DNA of 8,957 nucleotides from Deltaproteobacteria bacterium. Its GTDB lineage: Bacteria > Myxococcota_A > UBA9160. The stretch is from positions 1-8,957 of the forward strand of contig DOUU01000405.1 of the NCBI GenBank assembly GCA_003520425.1. The letters run 5' to 3'. The notes beneath the pieces were generated by a model, which worked only from the letters and a program-made list of their open reading frames with translations, ran no database searches and had not been told where the DNA came from. This document shows positions 1 to 5,510 of the stretch, one piece after another. How positions within the stretch are numbered: the first letter of the stretch is position 1; every line of letters begins with the position of its first letter. A program made the translations under genes and the position numbers.

Positions 1-326
1 CGACCGACGGCGGGAGAACCTGGAAGTATCAGAAGACTGCGCGGCGCCAGGCGCTCTTCTCTGTGGCGGTGGACGGCTCGCGCGCCATCTCGGTGGGGGA
101 GAAGGGGTTCGTCGAGGTCTCGAACGATTACGGCGCCACCTGGCAGGTCCCGAAGGAAGGGTTCCCGCCGATTTTCACGTTCATGCGCGACGTCGACTTC
201 TCCCCGAGCGGGAACCTCGGCGTGATCGTGGGGCAGACCGGTCTTATCCTAAAGAGTGAGGACAAGGGTGTCACCTGGACCCAGGTTCTGCCGCCGCCCA
301 ACAAGGAGGTCTCCGCGTCGATGTAG
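1..326 (+). CDS. Ycf48-like / BNR-repeat beta-propeller protein, C-terminal fragment
   Basis: This is the 3' end of a longer gene that enters from the left; the reading frame is open from base 3 to the TAG at 324-326. The visible 107 residues carry three Asp-box-type turns: TDGGRTW (3-23), SNDYGATW (120-143) and SEDKGVTW (255-278). Their tryptophans are 40 and 45 codons apart, as expected for successive blades of a beta-propeller. Between them lie typical Ycf48 phrases such as AVDGSRAISVGEKG and GVIVGQTGLILKS. Ycf48-like proteins in cyanobacteria help assemble photosystem II. In non-photosynthetic bacteria the same fold occurs in secreted or periplasmic proteins of mostly unknown role, so no specific function is assigned. 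Any signal peptide lies outside the window. A GTG at 63 is in frame but is internal, not a start. The family call is firm; the function is not. Confidence 0.8.
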   Translation, partial: TDGGRTWKYQKTARRQALFSVAVDGSRAISVGEKGFVEVSNDYGATWQVPKEGFPPIFTFMRDVDFSPSGNLGVIVGQTGLILKSEDKGVTWTQVLPPPNKEVSASM

Positions 327-339
327 CCGTGGGAGGGGC

Positions 340-360
340 GCGCGGGCTACCCGCGCTTTT
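340..360 (+). terminator. Rho-independent terminator after the Ycf48-like gene
   Basis: A perfect 7-bp GC stem (GCGCGGG at 340-346, CCCGCGC at 350-356) closes a 3-nt CTA loop and is followed directly by TTTT (357-360). It begins 14 bases after the Ycf48-like stop codon. There is no T-run on the other strand, so it should act mainly on plus-strand transcripts. It overlaps the last codons of the convergent acyl-CoA synthetase gene, and its loop is that gene's stop codon read in reverse. The short U-run and 3-nt loop make its strength uncertain. Confidence 0.65.
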
Positions 361-1981
361 CCGCCTCTCGCAGCTCGACGCGGCGGATCTTTCCGCTCAC
401 GGTCTTGGGCAGGGCGTCCACGAACTCGATCGCTCGCGGGTACTTGTAGGGCGCCGTCACCGCCTTCACGTGCTCCTGAAGAGCCCGCACGAGCTCGGCG
501 CTCCTTGCAACCCCGGGGCGAAGCACCACGAAGGCCTTCACGATCGCGCCGCGCACCGGGTCGGGCGCCGCCACGGCTGCCGCCTCCAGCACGTCCGGGT
601 GCTCCACGAGGGCGCTCTCCACCTCGAACGGGCCGATCCGGTAGCCGGCGGAAATGATGACGTCGTCCGCACGGCCGACGAACCAGAAAAAGCCGTCTGC
701 GTCGCGATAGGCGCGATCCCCCGTCACGTACCACTCGCCGCGCCGGCAGGCCAAGCTCGCCCGCTCGTCCTTCCAGTAGCCGCGAAAAAGGCTCGGCGGA
801 TCGCCGGCAATCGCCACATCGCCCACCTCGCCGGGCGGGAGGGGGCGAGCGTCTTCCCCGATCACGTCAACTCGGTGGCCCGGCATCGGCAGGCCCATCA
901 ATCCGGGGCGCACCGGCATGCCAGGAAAGTTTCCGATGAGGAGGATCGACTCCGTCTGCCCGTAGCCGTCGCGGATCGTGCGCCCCGTCGCTTCGTGCCA
1001 GGCTCGGATGACCTCGGGGTTGAGGGGCTCGCCGGCCGACACGACCTCGCGGAGTCGTGCGAAGCGGAAGGCTCTCAAGTCCTCTTTCACGAGGAGACGG
1101 AACTCCGTGGGCGGAGCGCAGAAGACATGAGGTCCGATGCTCTCGAGGAGTCGCAGCTCGGTGTGTGGCTCAAAGCGCCCGTGGTAGAGAAAAACCTCCG
1201 CGCCGACGCTCCAAGGCCCGAACAACACGCTGTAGGCGGCCTTCGCCCAGCCCGTGTCGCTCGTCGTCCACAGGCGATCGCTCCCTCGCAGACCGAGCCA
1301 ATGGAGTGCGGTGTAACGCTGGGCGTAGGTGTAGGCATGGGCGTGAAGCACGGCCTTCGGCGGGCCCGTCGTGCCGGACGTGTAGTAGACGAGGGCGGGA
1401 TCGGAGGCGCGGGTCGGCGTCGCGATGGGGTCGGTCCCAGGCTGCGCGGCGAGCGCGGTGGCGAGATCCTCCCAACTCTCCGGCGCGCTGCGCGCACCCT
1501 CCTCGACGAGCACGAGCCAGTGGCGCACGCTCGTGAGTTCTCCGCGCACCGCGTCCACCGCGCCGGCCTGCTCGGCGGTCGTGACGATGGCGACGGCCCC
1601 GCTGTGGCGGACCCGGTACACAATGTCCTTCGGCCGCAGGATGGTGGAGCTCGGGATCACGAGCGCGCCGGCCTTGAGCGCGCCAACTACGACGAGCTGC
1701 CATTCGGGGACGCGGGGAAGCATCACAAGCACCGGCTCGCCGGCACCCACGCCTAGGCTCGAAAGCAGATGCGCCGCGCGATTCGAGCCTGCGCGCACGT
1801 CGCCAAAGGAAAGCCGCCGCTCCCTGCCCTCGGCATCCCGCCAGAAGAGGGCAGGGCGCGCTGGGTCTCGCGCAAAGTGGTCGACCACGTCCCGGCCGAA
1901 GTTGAACGGGTCGGGCACGGACCAGCGGAAGGCATCCCGCTCGCGCCGCCAGCGGTCCAAAGCCTCTCGGAACTCGGTCAT
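347..1981 (-). CDS. AMP-forming acyl-CoA synthetase (medium-chain ACSM-like)
   Basis: A 544-residue member of the ANL adenylate-forming superfamily. It would activate a carboxylic acid to an acyl-adenylate with ATP and then transfer it to coenzyme A in the cytoplasm. Visible signatures are the phosphate-binding loop TSGTTGPPK (201-209), YGQTES (340-345), TGD with Asp422, the hinge region GRADDVIISAGYRIGP (436-451) and the C-terminal PKTVSGK, with catalytic Lys531. The N-terminal text FNFGRDVVDHF and LPRVPEWQLV closely resembles mammalian ACSM-type medium-chain or benzoate-CoA ligases, so a medium-chain or aromatic acid is likelier than acetate. The exact substrate cannot be read from the sequence. 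The ATG at 1981 is preceded, on its own strand, by GGAGGGG with 5-nt spacing. Length and domain order are normal and complete. It is convergent with the Ycf48-like gene and divergent from the GGDEF gene, so it is probably transcribed alone. Confidence 0.93.
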   Translation of the reverse strand: MTEFREALDRWRRERDAFRWSVPDPFNFGRDVVDHFARDPARPALFWRDAEGRERRLSFGDVRAGSNRAAHLLSSLGVGAGEPVLVMLPRVPEWQLVVVGALKAGALVIPSSTILRPKDIVYRVRHSGAVAIVTTAEQAGAVDAVRGELTSVRHWLVLVEEGARSAPESWEDLATALAAQPGTDPIATPTRASDPALVYYTSGTTGPPKAVLHAHAYTYAQRYTALHWLGLRGSDRLWTTSDTGWAKAAYSVLFGPWSVGAEVFLYHGRFEPHTELRLLESIGPHVFCAPPTEFRLLVKEDLRAFRFARLREVVSAGEPLNPEVIRAWHEATGRTIRDGYGQTESILLIGNFPGMPVRPGLMGLPMPGHRVDVIGEDARPLPPGEVGDVAIAGDPPSLFRGYWKDERASLACRRGEWYVTGDRAYRDADGFFWFVGRADDVIISAGYRIGPFEVESALVEHPDVLEAAAVAAPDPVRGAIVKAFVVLRPGVARSAELVRALQEHVKAVTAPYKYPRAIEFVDALPKTVSGKIRRVELREAEKRG

Positions 1982-1986
1982 GGGTG

Positions 1987-1993
1987 CCCCTCC
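1987..1993 (-). promoter_or_regulatory. Ribosome binding site of the acyl-CoA synthetase gene
   Basis: Read on the minus strand, GGAGGGG lies 5 nt upstream of the ATG at 1981. This is a strong Shine-Dalgarno match and fixes the start of the synthetase. Confidence 0.75.
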
Positions 1994-2031
1994 ACGGCTA
2001 TCCTAGCGGCGCAGCCGCCCGCCCCCTCAAG

Positions 2032-2067
2032 TCGGATGGGCGAGGCGCCGATATCGTTTCGGATGGG
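2032..2067. repeat. 9-bp direct repeat in the divergent intergenic region
   Basis: TCGGATGGG occurs at 2032-2040 and again at 2059-2067, 27 bp apart start to start. It sits in the 137-bp gap between the divergent acyl-CoA synthetase and GGDEF genes. Paired sites in such a gap are a common arrangement for regulator binding. The exact match is seen; an operator role is inference. Confidence 0.4.
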
Positions 2068-2069
2068 GT

Positions 2070-2088
2070 CTGCCTGCCCCGCAGGCAG
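2070..2088. promoter_or_regulatory. Perfect 8-bp inverted repeat upstream of the GGDEF gene
   Basis: CTGCCTGC (2070-2077) and GCAGGCAG (2081-2088) are exact reverse complements around a CCC spacer. The repeat ends 30 bases before the GGDEF ATG. No T-run follows on either strand, so it is not an obvious terminator. It could be a repressor or activator site in the divergent promoter region, or a leader-mRNA hairpin. Confidence 0.45.
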
Positions 2089-2118
2089 CAGATCCGCCGC
2101 GCCGCAGCAAGGACTGTG

Positions 2119-3516
2119 ATGACGGACCAGCCGACCAGGCCCGCGCGAGTCGTCGTCGTCGACGACAGCCGGCTCGAGCGGGAGCTCGTGCAGGACGCAC
2201 TGTCCTCGTTCTGCTCCGTGGAGACCTGTGCCTGCGCCGAAGATGCGCTCGAGGCGCTGCGCCGCGAGCCCGCAGAGCTTGTGATTTCCGACCTCAACAT
2301 GCCCGGACTCTCGGGCATTGAGCTCTTGGCGCGTGTGCGACGCGAGTATCCCGGCCTCGACTTCGTGGTGCTCACGGGCAGCGCCACGGTGGAGAGCGCG
2401 ATCGAGGCGCTCCGCATGGGTGCCAACGACTTTCTGCGCAAGCCCGTCCAGAAGGACGAGCTCGCCCTCGTCGTGGAACGCACCCTCGCCAAGCGCCGCC
2501 TCCTTGCGGAAAACGCACGCATGCGCGACGAGCTCGCCACGGTCGAAGCCTGTCGCGCGCTGACACCTTGCCTTGAAGCGGGCGAGGTCTACGCGGTGGG
2601 CCTTGACCTCTTGCTGCGAACGCTCTCGCGCTGGCGCGGCTTTGCGCTCTTCCACCGGGCCTCCGTGTCGGTGTCCGATGCAGCCGCATTCCGCGGCTTC
2701 TCGGAGACGGAAGCGAGCCGGATGCGCCAGACCCTCGTCCACGAGAAGCCTGTGAACCTCGAGGGCGTGACTCAGATCGAGATCCTGACCCGAGGCCCCG
2801 CGCACGATGCCCTCGCCGAGGCGGGGATCGGAGCGCAGCGCGTGCTTGCCGTTCCGATTCGCGGGCGGGAGATCGAGGCCGGCGTCCTGTGGGTGCTGGA
2901 GGACGACCGCCCCTTCGACGAGAGCGAGATCTCGCGCGCCCGCATCGTGGCAGGCCACGCCGAGCTCGCCCTGCACAACGCGGAGCGATACAACCGCGCG
3001 AAGGAGCGCGCATTCATCGACGACGTGACGGAGGTCTACAACGCGCGCTACCTGCTGGCGGCGATGGACCACGAGATCCGTCGCGCCGAGCGCTACCACA
3101 GCGAGCTCTCCGTCCTCTTTCTCGACCTCGACCGCTTCAAGCTCGTGAACGATCGCCACGGCCACCTGATCGGCTCGCGCGCCCTGCGCCAGCTCTCCCA
3201 GGTCCTCGCCCAATGCGTGCGCCAGGTCGACACGCTGGCGCGTTATGGCGGCGATGAGTTCACGATCGTGCTCGTGGATACCGGCCTCGAGGCGGCGCTG
3301 CGTATCGCGGAGCGCATCCGGCGCACGGTGGAGGAGACCCTGTTTGATGGCGGCCGGGGCGGCTCGTTGCGCCTCACCGTGAGTCTCGGAGTCGCGACCT
3401 ATCCCCAGCACGGAACGACGCGCGAGCAGCTGCTCGACCTCGCGGACAAGGCCATGTACCGCGCGAAATCCCTCGGCCGAAACCGCCTGTGCAGCGCTTC
3501 GGAGCTCTCCCCCTAG
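2119..3516 (+). CDS. Response regulator diguanylate cyclase (REC, GAF-like, GGDEF)
   Basis: A 465-residue cytoplasmic two-component output protein predicted to make cyclic di-GMP from two GTP. The receiver domain (about 10-125) has the acidic pair Asp15/Asp16, phospho-acceptor Asp58 in SDLNMPG, Thr86 and Lys108. A helical linker (about 113-140) leads to a middle region (about 140-290) that reads like a degenerate GAF domain. The C-terminal cyclase (about 295-460) has FLDLDRFKLVND with Asp336 and Asn344, an intact YGGDEF (376-381), and the inhibitory I-site RQVD (368-371) exactly five residues before GGDEF. Activity and product inhibition are therefore both expected. I chose the ATG at 2119 because AAGGA lies 5 nt upstream and the receiver begins ten residues later. 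An in-frame ATG at 1984 would add 45 low-complexity residues across the regulatory region. No sensor kinase is adjacent, so the partner is probably an orphan kinase elsewhere. Confidence 0.93.
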   Translation: MTDQPTRPARVVVVDDSRLERELVQDALSSFCSVETCACAEDALEALRREPAELVISDLNMPGLSGIELLARVRREYPGLDFVVLTGSATVESAIEALRMGANDFLRKPVQKDELALVVERTLAKRRLLAENARMRDELATVEACRALTPCLEAGEVYAVGLDLLLRTLSRWRGFALFHRASVSVSDAAAFRGFSETEASRMRQTLVHEKPVNLEGVTQIEILTRGPAHDALAEAGIGAQRVLAVPIRGREIEAGVLWVLEDDRPFDESEISRARIVAGHAELALHNAERYNRAKERAFIDDVTEVYNARYLLAAMDHEIRRAERYHSELSVLFLDLDRFKLVNDRHGHLIGSRALRQLSQVLAQCVRQVDTLARYGGDEFTIVLVDTGLEAALRIAERIRRTVEETLFDGGRGGSLRLTVSLGVATYPQHGTTREQLLDLADKAMYRAKSLGRNRLCSASELSP

Positions 3517-3534
3517 AGCGCCGAGAGCGCTCGG
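3516..3534. other. Stem-loop just after the GGDEF stop codon
   Basis: GAGCGC (3516-3521) can pair with GCGCTC (3527-3532) around CGAGA; an alternative CCGAG/CTCGG pairing (3521-3525 with 3530-3534) overlaps it. Only a TTT follows, several bases downstream (3540-3542), and it runs into the aspS promoter. It may end or slow transcription of the GGDEF gene, but it is a poor match to a standard intrinsic terminator. Confidence 0.3.
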
Positions 3535-3540
3535 GGCGGT

Positions 3541-3568
3541 TTGACACCCCGGCGCGGCGTCTGCTAAG
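3541..3568 (+). promoter_or_regulatory. Sigma-70-type promoter for aspS
   Basis: A perfect -35 box TTGACA (3541-3546) is followed after 16 bp by GCTAAG (3563-3568), a weak but plausible -10 for a GC-rich genome. Transcription would start near 3575, about 20 nt before the TTG start of aspS, leaving room for the GAGG at 3587-3590. It lies in the only non-coding gap on the plus strand between 2119 and 5439. Confidence 0.6.
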
Positions 3569-3597
3569 CCCGTGCTCGGTTTTGTTGAGGTTTTCCC

Positions 3598-5439
3598 TTG
3601 TCGGACGGACCTTTCAGCGCGCGCGGGCCGGAGGCAATGCCGGGCCTCGAGGGCATGGGCTCGCTCCGTCGGACCCACGCCTGCGGCCGCGTGACCAAAG
3701 CGCTCGTGGGGAGCGAGATCGTGGTGGCGGGCTGGGCGCACCGCCGGCGTGATCACGGGGGCGTGATCTTCGTCGACCTGCGAGACCGCGAAGGTCTCGT
3801 CCAAGTCGTCTTCAAGCCCGAGGTCGCGCGCGCGGCCCACGAACGGGCCTCCCACGTGCGTTCGGAGTGGGTGGTGCTCGTGCGCGGCGTGGTCGAGCAC
3901 CGCTCTCCCGAGACGGTGAACCCGAAGCTCGCCACCGGCGAGGTGGAGATCACGGCGCACGAGCTCCGCATCCTGAACTCGGCGACCCCGCCGCCCTTTG
4001 CGATCGAGGAGGATTCCGGAGCGGAGGAGACGGTGCGGCTGCGCCACCGCATCCACGACCTGCGCCGTCCGCCGCTGCAGCGCGCGCTGCACCTGCGCCA
4101 TCTCGTCTTCCAATCGGCGCGTCGCACCCTCACAGACCTGGGGTTCTTCGAGATCGAAACGCCGATTCTCGCGAAGAGCACGCCCGAGGGCGCTCGGGAC
4201 TTTCTCGTGCCGAGTCGGCTACAGCCGGGCTCCTTCTATGCGCTTCCCCAGTCGCCGCAGATCCTAAAGCAGCTGCTCATGATCTCCGGCTTCGACCGTT
4301 ACTTCCAGATCGCGCGCTGCTTCCGGGATGAGGATCTGCGCGCCGACCGCCAGCTCGAGTTCACGCAGATCGACCTCGAAATGTCCTTTGTGGGGGTGGA
4401 GGACGTGCTGCCCGTGCTCGAAGAGCTGGTCGTGCGCGTCTGGCGCGAAGCGGGCGGCATCGAGCTTGCGCATCCTTTCCCGCGCATCTCCTACGAGGAA
4501 GCGATGCGGCGCTACGGCGTCGACAAGCCGGACACGCGGGTCTTGCTCGAGCTCGTGGACCTGACGCACGTCTTTCGCGAGACGGAGCTCCGCGCGTTTC
4601 GCTCCGCGGTCGAGCAACAGGGCATCGTGAAGTGCCTTCCCATCCACGACGCGAGCGCCCTCTCGCGCGGGGAGATCGACCGCCTCGAAGCCTTTGTGAA
4701 AAAGGAGCTCGGCGGCCGGGGGCTCGCGTGGGCACGCATCGGCGAAGAGGGGGCCTGGCAGTCACCGATTGCGAAGTTCCTCTCGGAGCGCGAGCGCTCT
4801 GAGATCGTGGGGCGCACCGAGGCGCGGCCGGGGAGCGTCCTTTTCTTTGCGGCGGACGAGCCTGCCAAGGCGAACGCCATCCTCGGGCGGTTGCGGGTGG
4901 ACTTGGGCCGGCAACTCGGGCGCGTGGACGGGCGGGCCTGGGCGCCGCTGCTCGTCCTCAACTTCCCGGTCTTCGAACGGGATGAGGAGGGCGGCTTCAC
5001 CTACATGCACATGCCCTTCGTGGCTCCCGTGGAGGAGGACCTGCCTCTTCTCGAGACCGAGCCCGAGCGCGTGCGCGGGACCCACTATGACGTCGTCCTG
5101 AACGGTGTGGAGCTCGGCTCGGGGAGCCTCCGCAACCACCGCTCGGACGTACAGCGCCGGATCTTCGAGATCCTCGGCTATTCGAAGGCCGACGCCGAGG
5201 AGCGCTTCGGCTTCATGCTGAACGCGCTCGATGCGGGTGCCCCGCCCCATGGCGGCTTCGCCTTCGGAGTCGATCGCCTCGTGATGCTGCTCGCCGGCGC
5301 GGAGAGCCTGCGCGACGTGATCGCGTTTCCAAAGACGCAGCGCGGCCAAGACCTGCTCCTCGACTCCCCCTCCTTCGTGAGCGCAGCGCAGCTTGACGAG
5401 CTCTCCTTGCGCATCGTGCCCCGGGAAGGCGAAACCTGA
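3598..5439 (+). CDS. aspS: Aspartyl-tRNA synthetase, bacterial type
   Basis: A 613-residue class II synthetase that charges tRNA(Asp) with aspartate in the cytoplasm. The order is bacterial: an OB-fold anticodon domain (about 23-130; GWAHRRRDHGGVIF), then class II motif 1. Motif 2 has FRDED (242-246). The bacterial GAD insertion follows (about 300-430; THVFRETELRAF, SPIAKFLSE). Motif 3 is GFAFGVDR, with Arg560. The TTG at 3598 is chosen because GAGG (3587-3590) stands 7 nt before it and a promoter ends just upstream. It adds about 20 residues before the usual start of the family. ATGs at 3637 and 3655 lie only 1-2 nt from their purine runs and are less likely. His53 replaces the Leu30 of E. 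coli in the anticodon domain, which points to a relaxed enzyme that may also charge tRNA(Asn). The stop overlaps the ATG of a 23-codon ORF leading to glpA. Confidence 0.95.
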   Translation: MSDGPFSARGPEAMPGLEGMGSLRRTHACGRVTKALVGSEIVVAGWAHRRRDHGGVIFVDLRDREGLVQVVFKPEVARAAHERASHVRSEWVVLVRGVVEHRSPETVNPKLATGEVEITAHELRILNSATPPPFAIEEDSGAEETVRLRHRIHDLRRPPLQRALHLRHLVFQSARRTLTDLGFFEIETPILAKSTPEGARDFLVPSRLQPGSFYALPQSPQILKQLLMISGFDRYFQIARCFRDEDLRADRQLEFTQIDLEMSFVGVEDVLPVLEELVVRVWREAGGIELAHPFPRISYEEAMRRYGVDKPDTRVLLELVDLTHVFRETELRAFRSAVEQQGIVKCLPIHDASALSRGEIDRLEAFVKKELGGRGLAWARIGEEGAWQSPIAKFLSERERSEIVGRTEARPGSVLFFAADEPAKANAILGRLRVDLGRQLGRVDGRAWAPLLVLNFPVFERDEEGGFTYMHMPFVAPVEEDLPLLETEPERVRGTHYDVVLNGVELGSGSLRNHRSDVQRRIFEILGYSKADAEERFGFMLNALDAGAPPHGGFAFGVDRLVMLLAGAESLRDVIAFPKTQRGQDLLLDSPSFVSAAQLDELSLRIVPREGET

Positions 5440-5510
5440 TGCGGCGTGCGAAGGCACGCATCCCTCGGACCGGGTCCGCGCGGGGGGAGGGCGCCGCGAC
5501 ACCCCGGTGA
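5439..5510 (+). CDS. Possible 23-residue leader peptide bridging aspS and glpA
   Basis: An ATG at 5439 shares its A with the aspS stop (TGATG). AAGG (5426-5429) lies 9 nt upstream, inside aspS. The ORF runs 23 codons to a TGA at 5508-5510 that overlaps the GTG start of glpA (GTGA). The peptide is basic and Arg/Gly/Ala-rich, without membrane or metal-binding features. Its likeliest purpose, if real, is to carry ribosomes from aspS onto glpA, which has no well-placed ribosome site of its own: the nearest GGAGG, 5486-5490, is 16 nt away. A chance ORF in GC-rich DNA is the main alternative. Confidence 0.35.
   Translation: MRRAKARIPRTGSARGEGAATPR
5466..5478. repeat. 13-bp palindrome between aspS and glpA
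   Basis: CGGACC (5466-5471) and GGTCCG (5473-5478) are exact reverse complements around a single G. It lies in the 67-nt gap between the aspS stop and the glpA start. It could be a protein-binding site for glp control, or a small RNA hairpin (CGGA/TCCG with a 5-nt loop). Its short length means chance is possible in GC-rich DNA. Confidence 0.3.

Noticed and set aside
2006..2018. Small GCGGC-GCA-GCCGC hairpin in the divergent gap.
   Set aside because: A 5-bp GC stem without a T-run is expected often by chance at this base composition.
2000..2030. Minus-strand TTGAGG (2030-2025) and TAGGAT (2005-2000) as a promoter for the acyl-CoA synthetase.
   Set aside because: The spacer is 19 bp, both boxes match at only four of six positions, and the predicted transcript would begin inside the ribosome binding site.
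1984..2118. Upstream in-frame ATG at 1984 as the start of the GGDEF gene.
   Set aside because: It would add 45 residues without domain features across the divergent regulatory region; the ATG at 2119 has AAGGA at 5 nt and sits just before the receiver domain.
1978..4113. A long minus-strand open frame (711 codons) opposite the GGDEF and aspS genes.
   Set aside because: The translation is low-complexity Arg/Ala/His-rich with no recognisable domain, it covers two well-supported genes and a promoter, and long antisense frames are common in GC-rich DNA.
5393..5506. TTG at 5393 as the start of glpA.
   Set aside because: It lies 47 nt inside aspS and adds 38 Cys/Gly/Arg-rich residues absent from the family; GTG 5507 places the flavin-binding loop at the normal distance.
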